DNA from: Neurospora intermedia
Taxonomy: Eukaryota; Ascomycota; Sordariomycetes; Sordariales; Sordariaceae
Length of the DNA: 64,000 nucleotides
Assembly (NCBI GenBank): GCA_037102815.1
Contig: BTPP01000003.1
Span: 4,526,001 to 4,590,000 of the forward strand
Direction of reading: 5' to 3'
Part shown: positions 34,763 through 46,491 of the stretch, piece by piece
How the letters are laid out: each line of letters opens with the position of its first letter
Numbering within the stretch: the stretch's first letter is position 1
Made by a program: the position numbers and the translations under genes
The notes under the pieces: generated by a model
Seen by the model: only the letters and a program-made list of their open reading frames with translations
The model's database searches: none
Told to the model about the DNA's origin: nothing

Positions 34763-35723
34763 TTAATGACGGGTAGGTATGGTAGGGTATGTATGGGTAA
34801 CGATGTCATGATTGATTATGTGCATTTGACTGCTGAGTAACGAATCAAAGTAGAATAGCGCAAGATGAATTGGGAGGCTTTGTTCTCGGTATGATACCCG
34901 GGTTATTGGATTTTACTTAAGATGATGGATTTACTGTTCAACAGTACAAGATAGTTTCACCAAGGCGGCACTTAGCATGGTATTCATAATCTGAAGCAGT
35001 AAGGAAAAAAAAAAGTCCGAATGGCCCGAGAAAGGTCATGGAAGGAAGCTTATCATTCAGATGATAATGAAGGCTACGCAGGGATAGGAGCAGATTATGC
35101 GTCAGCGTTGCAGTCAGCTTGCACGTTTAAGCAACGCAGGTGGTATGAAAGCTTGTGAATGATGATTGGACCCCCCCCTGTCTTCAGCTCTCAGCTTCCA
35201 CACACCTTTATCTCTAAACGTGGTTAAGAATCCCGTCGGTCATTTGAATTTTCAGCCCTATAGATATGTATCTAGCTTCTCCCTATTCCCACTGTTGTTA
35301 TCTTGTGTCATTACATACAGCAGCAGTGATTGGATAGATCTCGGAGATTTGTGGCTGAATGGTTGTTGGGACCCTAAGTATCCTGGATGGATGGATGGCT
35401 TTGGAAGGGGAACTCCCCTTTCTTTCTTCACGCGGTGAATGACATGACTGGAAACAACGTTCGTTCGACTTGTTCCGTCACTTTCCAGTCTTGGTTTGGC
35501 TGTTTGTTATCGATCTTGACGCGTCGCGCGCAATTAGATTTGTTGACATTATCACCAGCTCTACCTATCTTCAATTCATTCGCTCCGCAGCAAATTTCAA
35601 CCCACCTTTTTTTCGTCCCACCTTTGATCTGTTTACGCTTCATCTGATGATGCAGCAGTAGAGACTAATCTCTCGGTGTTACACTTCCATCTATCTATCT
35701 ACCTGCAAGCCACCCACCCAACC
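34763..35723. other. Intergenic region
   Basis: Between the Wss1-like and WSC-domain genes. Contains a TGGA/TGGC tetranucleotide run near 35384 and short frames only. The CT-rich part from about 35570 is probably leader of the WSC gene. Confidence 0.5.
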
Positions 35724-36728
35724 ATGCCGCCGCTGTCTTGTTCCGTTTCGTCGTCGGGGGCTTCATCATCAAGTCACCACCACGTACTTCGCCGCCGCCG
35801 CCGCCGCCGCCGCACCACCACTTGTGTCATCATCAACAATATTAACTTGTTCATCTTCTCTCCCGTCGTATTTCTCCTCCTCCTCCTTTTTGCAACGGTC
35901 AACCCAGCTGCAGCAGGGGAACCAAGTTCAACTTTGAGCTCCTCACCCACTACAGCAACGATAGCAGCCGGAACGGACGGATACAAATACATCGGTTGTT
36001 ACAACGAGACCACAGCCGGCCTCTCGGGAACAGGTGGTGGTGGTGGTGGAACTAGGGCGCTATATGGCGGGATCAATGAGGTGTTGCCGGGGGTGATGAC
36101 GGTGGAGAAGTGTTTGGGGTTTTGTAAGGGTGGGATGGAGAAAAAAGGGTATCGGTTTGCTGGGTTGGAGTATTCGAGGTGAGTTTCCATATTTTCTTTT
36201 TTTTTTGTCTTTTTTTTCCCCTCCTATAATGTTCTCATCTTCTTTTTCGCAATCCTTCGACGTACTTGGTGTAGGAAAAGGAAAATTGCGAGCGTTTTGA
36301 GACCAAACATGGAAAGAAACAAAGAGAAAAGGGGAGAGAAAAGAGTTTTTGAAAAAAAAAAAAAAAAAAAAAACCCCCGGAAGAGAAAGTTAACCAATCA
36401 TGTCAACCTTCACGTCAATACAGAGAATGCTGGTGCGCCTCTCAACTGTTCTCTCTCTCCTCCAAAGTCGCCGATGCCGAGTGCAACTTGCCCTGTGACG
36501 GGGACGAGAGCCAAGTCTGTGGAGGAAGTTTGAGGATCAGTGTATGTGTATTCCTTTTCATTCGTTTTGGGAGGTATAGGTGTGCTAAAGAGGAGAGTCG
36601 AACAGGTTTACGATATGGAAGGTGATGTTGATTCTGTTGCTGCTGGTGGACAGTCAAAGTCACCTAGACTTGTCTTAGAGCTGATGTTAGTGGTCGGGGG
36701 AGCGGTGTTTGCGCGGCTGTTATGGTGA
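35724..36728 (+). CDS. Small WSC-domain surface protein, probable GPI- or tail-anchored
   Basis: Three exons: 35724-36178, 36424-36541, 36606-36728; introns of 245 and 64 bases; 231 residues. Splicing rebuilds a WSC domain: YKYIGCYNETT, MTVEKCLGFC, YRFAGLEYSRECWCAS, AECNLPCDGDESQVCGG and SLRISVYDMEGD. WSC domains have eight paired cysteines, are thought to bind glucans, and occur in wall-stress sensors. The N-terminus is Ser-rich, then has eight or more Arg in a row from a CGC/CGG repeat, then a hydrophobic segment (FIFSPVVFLLLLLFATVNPA) that should act as signal or anchor. The C-terminus ends in a short hydrophobic tail after SKSPRL, typical of a GPI signal or a weak membrane segment. The first intron contains 22 consecutive A. 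The exon model rests on motif continuity. Confidence 0.82.
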
Positions 36729-38237
36729 AGTGGTTTTTGTGAATTGTTGGACGGTGGAAAGTAATAGATTGATGTTGATGCACTCGCCAGGAAAGGAACA
36801 TGGGAACCAAGGATGGCTTCCCGTCATCCTCAAAGTCCTACGGAGAATATACAGAGATGAGCATATATACATCGATGATAGATGAACAAGAGATCAACAA
36901 GTTCAAGGGGCCCAAGAAGTCTGAATTCAGTGAATTCTTATCTCTGCCTTCAAACTCCAAGCATCATGCCATGTGCCCATCCATTTATAAGTTGCAAATG
37001 ATCTGGAAGGCATGTGTGTTTACTGTGCGTAGATCACATCGCTAAATTAGTGTTCACGTAGAATCCGATTCTTGCAGCAAGGCTCCGCTGGCATGTAAAA
37101 AAGCTCACCGCGCGTAACACTAAAGTCACGAACCCTCACATATTAATTAGTTTGTTCTTCTAATGAGTTTGGCATCAAAGACCGGCAGGCAGTACGAGAC
37201 AGTAGCTCCAGAAAGGTTTCAAAAAGAAGGCACGTCGCTCGCACGATATTCGCTTGTATCGTTCTTTTCATCGTTGGCTCATTGGACTCCGTAAAAGCCC
37301 AAGTCGGGGTATGTCCACTAGCCGACTCAAACTGACAAAACTGCCCAACTCACCCCCTCAATCTTGACTCGGAAAGTATGCTCCATCATCCCAAATCGAG
37401 TGCGATGCTCAACAAAGAACTCGAACTCGCACGGTCAAGCCCGACGCTCACACTCTTCGCAGGCGATCAATTAGAGCTCTTCAAAGGTGTCGGGCTTGGG
37501 AATTTCCGTACCCTCTGGGTCTCGGTAGGGTCTGAAGACGCGTATCGGCGCCGACCCAAGAAAACATGGTCCTTTTCATCGATCTCAACCATTGACCGGT
37601 TTCTCAAAGTACTCAAGCGGCCAAAAACGAAACAATACGTCCATATCATCTTCACCCCTTCGTGCCCATCGTCCTCTCCCACAAGTTCTTACCACCTACT
37701 GGTACACCCAAGGTACAGGTAGCTGGGCCTGACCCTCCCTACTTCCTCCGTCATACTCTCCTTTAACAAATTCTGGCCAACTTTCCACCTAGCGTACGGG
37801 GTAAACTGTTTTTAAATCTTCAATATCCAAAGTCGTGGCGATGGCAAGCCGGCTGGAACTACTAGCCCTAAGACTAGCCCCGCTCGAGCATACGAGCCTG
37901 AACTTCGCCTCGCGCTTCCAAATAAGTGTGAGAAGGTCCCACTAGAAAAGCATATCGGCTGTGTACTTGCAACATGCGAGGACATGATCGGTGATCGTGC
38001 TGTGGGTGATGGTGATTGGCTCGTTCCGGTTCTTGAGTGAGAGGCTGGGAACGCTGTGGTGGCCAACATGAAGCCCATGAAACCCACCTCCTTCTGCGTC
38101 CTTCATTACCTGCAGTCTGCAAAGCTAACTGGGGTCTTCAGGAGCGGCTTGGGTTCATTGGCCTCCGGTATGGTGTAGGCCAGATCATCGACAATCCACG
38201 ATTCTTGTAGCTGAGGTCACTGCCTTCGCAACCAAGC
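36729..38237. other. Intergenic region with unconvincing short frames
   Basis: About 1.5 kb. A 114-codon plus frame (37378-37722), partly on a minus frame (37682-37467), has no recognisable motif or splice context, so I do not call a gene. Short minus frames at 38122-37812 are also unsupported. Confidence 0.45.
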
Positions 38238-39119
38238 TCAGACGGAATCCCAATCAAGAGAAGGCGAGCCTCGAGACGCAGTATGGCCAAGAATAGTACG
38301 GCACCACTGGCAGATTCCGCAATAGATAGGAGTAGGATCTGACACGGCGGTATTTGTCGCCGCCTGTCCTTGTGAATAACGAATAGGAGGAAGTCGCATG
38401 AAGTCATCAAGTAGCCCGTTTTGCAGCTGCGTGATTCGACACCGCTGCTCACTCGCTTCTCCCGTTCTGCCCAGGGCTTCCACATAGCTCTCACTCGCTT
38501 TTTTCAGAGCGAGGAGATCGGGGATCTGCACGGGATAATCCTTGGGCGGTGTTGGACACGATCGTTGGGGGCGGCGTTCTTTGATCGCTTGCTCAAAACC
38601 TAAAAAACCGGGCACTTGCAATTTCCCAGTAGAAGGCTTTTCCAAGCCGCGAACATAACTGATGAGCTCGTCCGCATCCTTCAACCTTTGCACGTGCCTC
38701 GCAAACTCTGTGTCGAAGCACCTCAAACACTCCTCAGCTTGGATGGCATCTTCATTCGTCTTCGTTGACCACGTCAACTGTTTCACCATGTGGATACGCG
38801 ATTGAAAGGCGTAGCAACCCTTGGCGTGCATAAAACAGCCAGAGCACAATGGTATGTCGCGGACACAGGTGCCATCCAAAATAATCTTCAGCATCTCTCT
38901 TCTCCCGTTCTCGGCACCCTTGGTCAAGCGAGACAGTGCTCGCACAGGGAGGACGTCCAGAGAACCGCATTTGACGCACTTAACCTTGAGGGGCTCGGAC
39001 CTGGGTTGGTGGGTTGAGGATGGTTCTTCTGGAGGCAGGCTAGGTGGTGGTGCCAAGGGGCTCTCTTGTGAGGTTTTCCATGAGGAGGGTCCCGCCATGA
39101 TGGGCACAGAAGGTTCCAT
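38238..39119 (-). CDS. Hypothetical protein with paired cysteines
   Basis: Open frame; the first true ATG at 39119 gives 293 residues (MEPSVPIMAGPSSWK). No family was recognised. The N-terminal 35 residues are Pro/Ser-rich. CVKCGSLDVLPV (about 50) and CSGCFMHAKGC (about 92) contain spaced cysteines like a zinc-binding site, and a further C..C..C cluster (CGICQWC) lies near residue 271. The middle is a helical, charged segment. Immediately upstream, on the minus strand, GCTAAC followed by GTGACAG at about 39145-39130 looks like a branch site and 3' splice site. The leader is therefore probably spliced; a GAG|GTAGGT donor lies near 39599. A fungus-specific DNA-binding or ubiquitin-related role is conceivable but unsupported. 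Confidence 0.6.
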   Translation of the reverse strand: MEPSVPIMAGPSSWKTSQESPLAPPPSLPPEEPSSTHQPRSEPLKVKCVKCGSLDVLPVRALSRLTKGAENGRREMLKIILDGTCVRDIPLCSGCFMHAKGCYAFQSRIHMVKQLTWSTKTNEDAIQAEECLRCFDTEFARHVQRLKDADELISYVRGLEKPSTGKLQVPGFLGFEQAIKERRPQRSCPTPPKDYPVQIPDLLALKKASESYVEALGRTGEASEQRCRITQLQNGLLDDFMRLPPIRYSQGQAATNTAVSDPTPIYCGICQWCRTILGHTASRGSPSLDWDSV

Positions 39120-41230
39120 GATTGCTGTCACGAACAGTTAGCATTCCCGCCATAGACAAGTAGAGGTGGCACCAAAGGGTAAGGGAGAGACTGGGACACT
39201 CGAATGCAATTGTTCTCGAGCTTTGCGGCTTGAACAGCTGAGGAACTGAGGGGATGAACTGAGGAGAACTGACCTAGAGGATAAGACCACAATAATGAAA
39301 AGCGTATGACAGAATGAAGAAACAATAAAGAGAAAAGGATTTGACGCAGCGACGAGGCCAAAAACTGATATGAGTTGTAGGATGGAATACAAAGGAAGAC
39401 AGCGGAGTAGACCAGGAACAGGGAGACTAGGGAAATATAGTAAGTAGTTAATGGATGTGAACTCTGGCAAAGGACTGATTGCGTGAGAATGAGAGGGGTG
39501 CAGTATTCCTTCCCCTCTGCTTGATTGCTTCTTGCCGCGTGGCGGAGATAAATAGCAAAATTGCAAAGAGCAGTAATAAGCAAGAGAGAAACAACCTACC
39601 TCCTGTGGTAAAGCAGGCAGGAAGTTCTTGAGATAGCAGCGAGCACCCATCAGTTGAGCTCTGTGGCACCAAACTCTTAACCCTATTCTTTCCTCGCAAG
39701 GCTGAACGGCTGGGTAGATTATTCATAACATAATTCATGAGATAATGAACCGTAGAGACTCGGGGAACCACTCCAGTTCGAAGCATTGAAGGCCTCCGAA
39801 ATCCGAAGCAGACCGTAGAAACTCGCCAAACTGGCAATAGCTAATCTACTCTTTCAGCGCCGGGCAGGGCATAACGCGGCGCTCTCTAAGCCAGCATATG
39901 TAAGTATATATATCTGTTCAGTTAGTAAAATCTCGAAGACGTCGCCCACCACTATAACTTGTTGCGTGCGTTGCAAAACACAGAATCGGACTTGCCCTGC
40001 ACGGATACGCCTCCTTCTCGGCGCTGAAAGAGGAGATTAGCTATTGCCAATTTCTCGAGTCTCTACGATAGCAGAAGGACTCGTCAAACTTGGTTGGGTA
40101 GGTGCGAGATTTTCTGAAACCAAGCACGCGGAGTAGCATAACCGACGTACAGCAAAGCACCTTCGGGTTATCTCCAAGCAGAAGATACTGTAGTATGCAA
40201 CACTGACATTGCCTGAAAGTCATATAGCAACCAAATCCCGATTGGACGAGTTTATACGGTTATGCTTCTTGACAAGTGCCAGACCGATCCGACCAACATA
40301 ACCTTACGTTTTTTGCATTGTGCGAGATCCCGATTTTGCGAGTATCTGCAGGTGAGTATTTCCAATTTACCACGTGCAAGTGAAAAGAAGGTACACTCGC
40401 TATTTCTCGCACCAGTTATTGCTGTCTGATCAGACTGTCAGACGCTTGGGAGTAGAAGTTGTCGACGCAAGAAGATGTCACGGTGAGTATACGCATAAAA
40501 CGGATTGAAGAAGAAGGGAAGGTGAACAGAGCAAGTAAACAAAAGAAGGCAAAGAAGTGAGACGGTAAAGAGATAACATGGTGAAGAAGCCAACGCCATT
40601 TCAAAGGTCGGGGGAAGGGGGCACTTGCCGCCTTGGATGAGAATAGAAGCCATGATGCTGAGTGCCATTGGTGAGTGCTGTCCATCGATCTTGACTTGAC
40701 CCTTACCAAGGCAGGTGATACGTAGAGGTATGCATAGATGGGAGGCATAGATGGGAGGCAGCCTCAAGTCACGATACTTGGCCCCGGCTTTATGTGCGCT
40801 TCGAGGTCGTTACTGCCTCGACGTTCAGACATTGTCCCTATTGGGACCAAGGGTTCGGTCGATCGGGACGGGACTTAAAACTGCTGGATCAGATTTCTGC
40901 CACCAGGTAGGTAGATAGTACACACATGCATTTCTTCTTGACGCAGCATCGACTTTCAACCCAGACAACTGATCCGGATTGTGCCCGTCGACGGCGACCA
41001 GGTTGATTCCACTGACATTGGGCGCAGGTGCATTTTGTCGATTTTGTGAGGAATGAGTGTCCATGGACATATTTGGGCGTGGGATTCTGAGGTGGGAAGA
41101 GCAGGGCCGTGGTAAAACAACAGGCAAGTCTGCTGCCTAGTATTGGCAGTGTGCCTCTTTACTTGCTCGTTTGGTGTCAACTGTTCAGCCAGGAGCGGCC
41201 ACTGGTTTTTCAGGTTGCCATATCTTACTG
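39120..41230. other. Upstream region of the Cys-rich hypothetical gene and downstream flank of oct1
   Basis: About 2.1 kb. The part near 39130-39600 is probably a leader intron. Minus frames at 39650-39138, 39837-39448 and 40767-40416 lack domains and have compositions typical of non-coding sequence. No RNA gene was recognised. Confidence 0.45.
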
Positions 41231-43648
41231 CTATACTGCTTGGTCGCTCTTTGTCCCCCGCTGACCTCCCCAGCTTCCAACCAACTTCATTGCCTTCTCT
41301 CCACCTCCCTCTAACCTCTCATCCTTCAATGCGCCCGCAAGGCACTTCCAAGGGTCCTTGCTACCTCCCCACTTGAGCAGGTTTTCCTTCAACCTCTCTC
41401 CGTTTTCTCTCTGCAGTGCTGCTCCGCCTTGTCCACTGTTGAACACGACATTCCATACCCTCTGAGCCAAGACTCGGTCAAAGAGGTAACTGTAATATGT
41501 GCTGCCGTATCCGACCAAGTGGCCGAAAAAGCCCTGCCATGCCGTTCCTTGGGGATCAGGCGGGGCGGTGCTGTACTGTCTCTGAAGGCTGTGGAAGATT
41601 TCGGTGGAGTCAATGTGGCCTTGCAACGCCTTGGACGAGTGCAGTTCCTGATCGAGCATGGCAAGGATGATTTGATTTTCAGTATCCAGCGCCTCAAAGC
41701 GACGGGCCTCGCGGATCTTGTTGTCGACCCACTCATAGGGAAGGGGGTTGTCAGTCTCGTAGTGGCGTGCGAATAGGGCGAGAACAGACGGGTCAGCAGC
41801 AAAGTATTCCATCAAAGTAGAAGGAAGCTCGGCGAGATCAGTGGCGCATCGGGTACCACTAACGTTCTGGAAGGAGGTTCGGGCCAGGATGGAGTGGATC
41901 GCGTGACCCATCTCGTGGAAAAGGGTTTCAAGCTGAAAGAAAGACAGGAGAGCGGGCCGGTTGTGGGATTGCTGGGGAAAGTCACACACAAGAGCAATGG
42001 TGGGGAGCTGCTTGATAGCACCATCTTGGGAGCGAGAGTAGGCCATGCCATCATTGGCAGCAAACTCGGCAGACTCGAAGGAGGGAATCATAACATGAGG
42101 GTTTTCGGCTTGGGTATGGGCAGTTTCAGCAATCTCGTGGGGTGACAGCTCACGAGAGCAGCGGAGAGTAAAGTGGGCTGGGTTGGGCGACTTGAGGGGG
42201 CGGTAAAATAGGTCGCAGTATAGGACGGCGACATGACCTTCAACATCCGAGACAACATCTAGCCGACGCACGTCAGGGTGCCAGGTCTCACCGGGCATGG
42301 GCTCGCGGGGGACGAAGCGAATACCGTAGAGGCGAGTGAATATCCTGGAAAGGCCTTGCATAACGGTGCCGAGGGAGAAGTAAGAGGACAGGTCTTCCCG
42401 CTTCTGCCGGGACTTGATGGCCTGACGGATGGACTCGGCATAAAAGTCCTTATCCCAGGGCTCGAGGGTTGCATCGTCGCCCTTATGCGCCCTCTTGGCT
42501 GCTGTGAGATCAGCCACCTCCTGTTGAGCTTGAGGTCTGGTGTTTTCGGACAGAGCTTGGAGAAACTGTTTCACAGACTCGGGGGTGCTGGCCATCATAC
42601 GGTCATGGAGGACGAGGTGGCCATAACTCTCGAAGCCCGAGAGCTTGGCCGACTCACCACGCAACAACATGAGCTCCTCCAAGGTATGGACAGTCCTGCG
42701 GGAAGCTGTGCGGGAAGCCATGAATAGTTGGTGTCGGGCGTGGTCATCGCGTACAGTACGAAGTGCTATTGAGGCCTGGGGACTCAGAGTTTGGACGTAC
42801 ACTTTGCCCATCGAAGCCATCCTCTTGACCTCGACGGGATCCATGCCCATCATCCTGGACTTTTCAACAGTGGTGTATGGAATCTTGGGTTCCATGTGCT
42901 GGATAAAGTTGGTTCCAGTCTGGCTGATTGCCGACGACAGGTGGACAAACTTGTCCCGAGCGTCCTTGGGCAAGTGAACGGCGGACTTGGCGAAGTCGAG
43001 CTTGAGGACCTCGGCCACCATCCTCTCCTCCTCAGACCAGGTGGTGCTAACCTGTGGGTTGTCCATTGCCTTGACCAACTGGTCGTACAAGCCCGTCATG
43101 GTGTTGAGCTGGTTCATGTACTCGTACATCATGTCCCAGGCCATCGAGGCGGTCCTCTGGATTTGCTGGTCAGGATGGGTGACGCGCACAAAGTCGGCCA
43201 TGTCCAAGACGCGACACAGGATATCGCTTAGGCGGTCGAGATGGCGGACAATGGCGCGGTATTCGTCGAGAGATTGGGCGTTGAGGACCTTGTCGACTAG
43301 GGCACGAGCCTTTCCCAAGCTCACCTGGGCAAAGTCGAGGAAGCCATGGGGGCTGGTGAGGTATGCGTTGCGGAAGAGGCCGACGTTTCGGCCATGCTTG
43401 TCGCCGGAGAACTGCTTCCATGTTTCAGGCGAGTCGAAGATGGATCGTAGAAGAGAGTCGTCGTGTTTTGTGTCGCCGTTCTTGTGCGTGACGGGGATGG
43501 TGCCCGTCAAGGTCTTGGGAGCATGCGCAGTAAAGCCTGTGAATCGTCGACGTTGCTGTCTAAGCAGAGGAGAGAGAGTGCGTCGGAGAAGGCAGTCGGA
43601 GCAAACCCACAGCCGGGGCCTACTGGCCTTGACCAGAGGTTGCAGCAT
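41231..43648 (-). CDS. oct1: Mitochondrial intermediate peptidase (octapeptidyl aminopeptidase, M3A)
   Basis: Single exon, 805 residues. The N-terminus is a mitochondrial targeting sequence rich in Arg and Leu and nearly free of acidic residues (LRRTLSPLLRQQRRRF about residues 21-36). The M3 peptidase helical fold follows. The zinc site is HEMGHAIHS (His 578, Glu 579, His 582), with the downstream ligand Glu in LAELPSTLMEYF about 29 residues later. C-terminal segments GYGSTYYSYLFDR and RFEALDTENQ are typical of the family. The enzyme removes an octapeptide from matrix precursors after cleavage by MPP. Length and motifs agree with fungal Oct1. The start is the only ATG in front of the presequence. 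The C-terminus is slightly longer and Gly-rich. Confidence 0.97.
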   Translation of the reverse strand: MLQPLVKASRPRLWVCSDCLLRRTLSPLLRQQRRRFTGFTAHAPKTLTGTIPVTHKNGDTKHDDSLLRSIFDSPETWKQFSGDKHGRNVGLFRNAYLTSPHGFLDFAQVSLGKARALVDKVLNAQSLDEYRAIVRHLDRLSDILCRVLDMADFVRVTHPDQQIQRTASMAWDMMYEYMNQLNTMTGLYDQLVKAMDNPQVSTTWSEEERMVAEVLKLDFAKSAVHLPKDARDKFVHLSSAISQTGTNFIQHMEPKIPYTTVEKSRMMGMDPVEVKRMASMGKVYVQTLSPQASIALRTVRDDHARHQLFMASRTASRRTVHTLEELMLLRGESAKLSGFESYGHLVLHDRMMASTPESVKQFLQALSENTRPQAQQEVADLTAAKRAHKGDDATLEPWDKDFYAESIRQAIKSRQKREDLSSYFSLGTVMQGLSRIFTRLYGIRFVPREPMPGETWHPDVRRLDVVSDVEGHVAVLYCDLFYRPLKSPNPAHFTLRCSRELSPHEIAETAHTQAENPHVMIPSFESAEFAANDGMAYSRSQDGAIKQLPTIALVCDFPQQSHNRPALLSFFQLETLFHEMGHAIHSILARTSFQNVSGTRCATDLAELPSTLMEYFAADPSVLALFARHYETDNPLPYEWVDNKIREARRFEALDTENQIILAMLDQELHSSKALQGHIDSTEIFHSLQRQYSTAPPDPQGTAWQGFFGHLVGYGSTYYSYLFDRVLAQRVWNVVFNSGQGGAALQRENGERLKENLLKWGGSKDPWKCLAGALKDERLEGGGEKAMKLVGSWGGQRGTKSDQAV

Positions 43649-44570
43649 GGTGTCGAGATGCCGACTGGACTGGGTTCGGAACTTGGGCGAGGAGGAGGAT
43701 TAAATTATGTACCGTCGCTGGGTCAGGTCGGTATCGAGTTGGTTGTGAATGGCGGGGTGACCACAACTACCAATGTGTCGTCTATGAGGCGAGCATGTGC
43801 CGCGATTGTTTTGTTGTGAATGCTAGAGCAGATCTAGTCTAGAGATCGGAATGGGCTGGTGATACAATTGGTGACATGAAAGAGCAAGTAATCAAGAGAA
43901 CAGAAGAAGAAGAAGCATGATGAGATGGGATTGAATCAATGCCAAGTTAAGTTCCCGTTGTGGAAAGCAAACCAAACAGAAAAGTGGAAGTCAAAAGTCA
44001 GGCAAGTGGAAGCTCGCCAGGTGCCCTTCCAGCGGTTATCGGTACGTACTCTCCATCACCTAATACTGTGTACTCCCATTGACCGAACGGTAAAAGGTAT
44101 TGTAGTGTACCGCTGTAAAGGTACCTCTACACCTCTACGTAACGGTCCCCTCACCCCGCCAAGAGACGATCCTCCCCAGTTGGTTCCTTCCGCTGCGGGA
44201 ACCACCCCACCACACCCACAAGCCGCGACCGCAGTGACCAGGGGCAGAAAAAGCAGGAAACAAAAAGTCCCGAGTTCCCGGATTTTACCGTAACAATACG
44301 GGTTCCGCAAGCTGTACTAACTAACCTTGATAAGCTTGAATTGAATTGGACTTTTTGCGCCTGGGCTTTGTATGGACTCTGGACTGGCTTGTGCCGCGCA
44401 GTGGACAATCCGACCGATTGATTGATTATCCTCCAACTGCCCTCATCCCAAGCTCTTTTCGCCAGCTCTACCTACCCACCTCTCCCCCCCCTCCCCTCCC
44501 TCCCTCCCCCCTCGTCGACTCCATCACCCTCGACGCCGTCTTTCTTCCCTAGGTCAAATTGGGTTGGACA
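43649..44570. promoter_or_regulatory. Divergent intergenic region of oct1 and mic26/27
   Basis: About 920 bases between the two start codons, both genes reading outward, so it must contain both promoters. A pure pyrimidine tract at about 44478-44513 lies about 60 bases before the mic26/27 ATG and resembles the CT-rich leader tracts of highly expressed fungal genes. No TATA box was clear. Confidence 0.5.
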
Positions 44571-45626
44571 ATGGCTGCCAGACTTGCTTTACAACGGGTA
44601 AGCCGACCTCTCTTTTTATTCCTCTATGCGATTTCAAGGTCTCTCTGCATCATCACGTGTGCTGCGTCATAAGGTAAACATGGACATGGGATACAGATTA
44701 AGGCTGACTGACTTCTTGACTTGAATCACAACAGCGCGCCGCCCGGGCTACCGCCGCCGCCCTCGTCGGCTCCTTTGCCCTTGTTCCCACCGTCGCCTTC
44801 GCCGAAGCCTCCGAGAGCCGTGCCTCTGTACGTTGAAGTTCAGCCCGATGTCGCCCTCCATATGCGCGCTCGCTAACCCACGTCATGTCTCTGCCGAAAA
44901 CAGGCCAAAAAGCCCATCTACGACGATGACTTCGATGTTGTGCCATCCACTCCTTCCTTCACCTCCGCCGAGACCACAAAAGACGTCAGCTCTCCTGCCG
45001 CTGCCACCCTAAACGCTCCCGTCACCACCAAGTCTTCGACCAGGTCCGGCGAGAGGACTTTCACTGATAGCCTCATTGACGTCCTCGCCAGCACCAACAC
45101 CCCCCGCGGCCCTACCCCTACCGACCGTCTGGCTGCCCAGATTCGCCGTGCCCGCCTGTTCCTCTACAAACAAGCCTGCGTCGCCGAGGACGCCGTCAAC
45201 GCCGGCATGTCTCGCGCCTTTGACCTCGAGCACTCTTTCACCTCCACCGTTGCCGGCCTTGCCCCTCCCCGTGAGAGCGGCGAGCGCCTCATGCCAGGCC
45301 TCATCTACGTTCTCGTCTCGGGTATGGCCGGTAGCATCGTTGCGCGCAACCGCAACGTTATCCTCCGCGGCGCTACCCCTCTCGCCTTCGGTCTCGGCGC
45401 CGCTTGGGTCGTCCTCCCCGTCACCATGAACAACGTCAGCTCGCTGGTGTGGAAGTACGAGCAAAAGTTCCCCGCCGTGGCGGACGCGCACATCAGGACC
45501 CGCGAGGGTATCGAGAAGGGTATCTACATGGCCAAGGTGCACGCCGAGATCGCGCAGCACAAGGTCGATGAGGCGGTTACCAGTGTGAGGGAGACGGTTG
45601 AGGGATGGGTTCGCAAGGGCAAATAA
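44571..45626 (+). CDS. MICOS complex subunit of the Mic26/Mic27 (apolipoprotein O-like) family
   Basis: Three exons: 44571-44597 (9 codons), 44735-44827, 44904-45626; 280 residues. The spliced N-terminus (MAARLALQRRAARATAAAL) is a mitochondrial presequence continuing into a hydrophobic segment VGSFALVPTVAFA. An acidic, disordered stretch follows (YDDDFDVVPS), then the conserved APOO region: amphipathic helix RRARLFLYKQACVAEDAVNAG, a first membrane segment MPGLIYVLVSGMAGSIVA, RN, a second segment TPLAFGLGAAWVVLPVTM, and a C-terminal helix. Mic26/27 proteins sit in the inner membrane, bind cardiolipin and stabilise Mic10 oligomers at crista junctions. Yeast has both paralogues; I cannot decide between Mic26 and Mic27. 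The first coding exon is very short, and splicing there decides the presequence. Confidence 0.88.
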
Positions 45627-46491
45627 ATCATCGCAGCATTGTCACTTATAGAGAAATGGGGAACTAGGGAAAGTGGATGATGGTTGTGGAAAAAAAAGAG
45701 TATCAAGAGCGGGCACAGGCACGTGGGGCTGTGACCTGTGTGTTTGTGCGTGTATATATATGTACACATGTTAGGAATAGCTGGGCGATTCCAAGTGAAA
45801 GCGGAAAATAGAGATCGTGTTAAGTTTCAGGCGCGAGGGGAGCTCCTCTGCCATGTATATTGTACGATATCACATCACGCTCACTTTTCGCCGCCATTGA
45901 TGTTTATTTTGTTAGCGTCACTCAGGGGCTGTCTTACAGGCTTGGCACGTGTTCCGCTTTGGGAAATTATCAGGCAGCTCCTGCATGTCAGCAGCTGAAG
46001 GATAACTTTGACTCGGGTCTTCACTTCATCATCTCCATCACCACCGACAATCAACCTCAAAAGAGTTTTCACGGTCCGATCTGCGACAAGCTCATCAGAG
46101 TCTTACTTTCGGTATCTAGACAATCAATCTCGATCCGGTCCAGAATCCTGCAACAACGGAACGAACCGTGTCTAGTGGCTCAAATCGGCAAGTATACGAC
46201 CTCCATTTCGTCTGCCTAAGATAAGGTGTTATAACATACCTATGGAGTCGTAACTTCGTCAAAAAGTCATCATTCATCGCTATTTCGCCCGATCAGCAGC
46301 TATCCAATTCTCAAAATCAGTCTTTCTGTTCTCTTTCCGTTTCATCGGGCCATCTCACTCACCTCGACACAAATGAAGTAAACAGCCGACTCACCGACCA
46401 CATAAACCCCCCCAACCAAAGTGGTTACACTACACCACAACCACCACAACGAGCCATCACCACCATCATCATCATCATCATTACCATCATC
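45627..46491. other. Intergenic region and leader of the DUF726 gene
   Basis: About 860 bases. The last about 60 bases (46434-46491) carry a CCACAA then ATCATC trinucleotide-like run directly before the ATG. Otherwise nothing was recognised. Confidence 0.5.

Noticed and set aside
37378-37722. Possible 114-codon gene
   Set aside because: No motif, no splice context, and an equally long frame on the other strand; not enough to call a gene.
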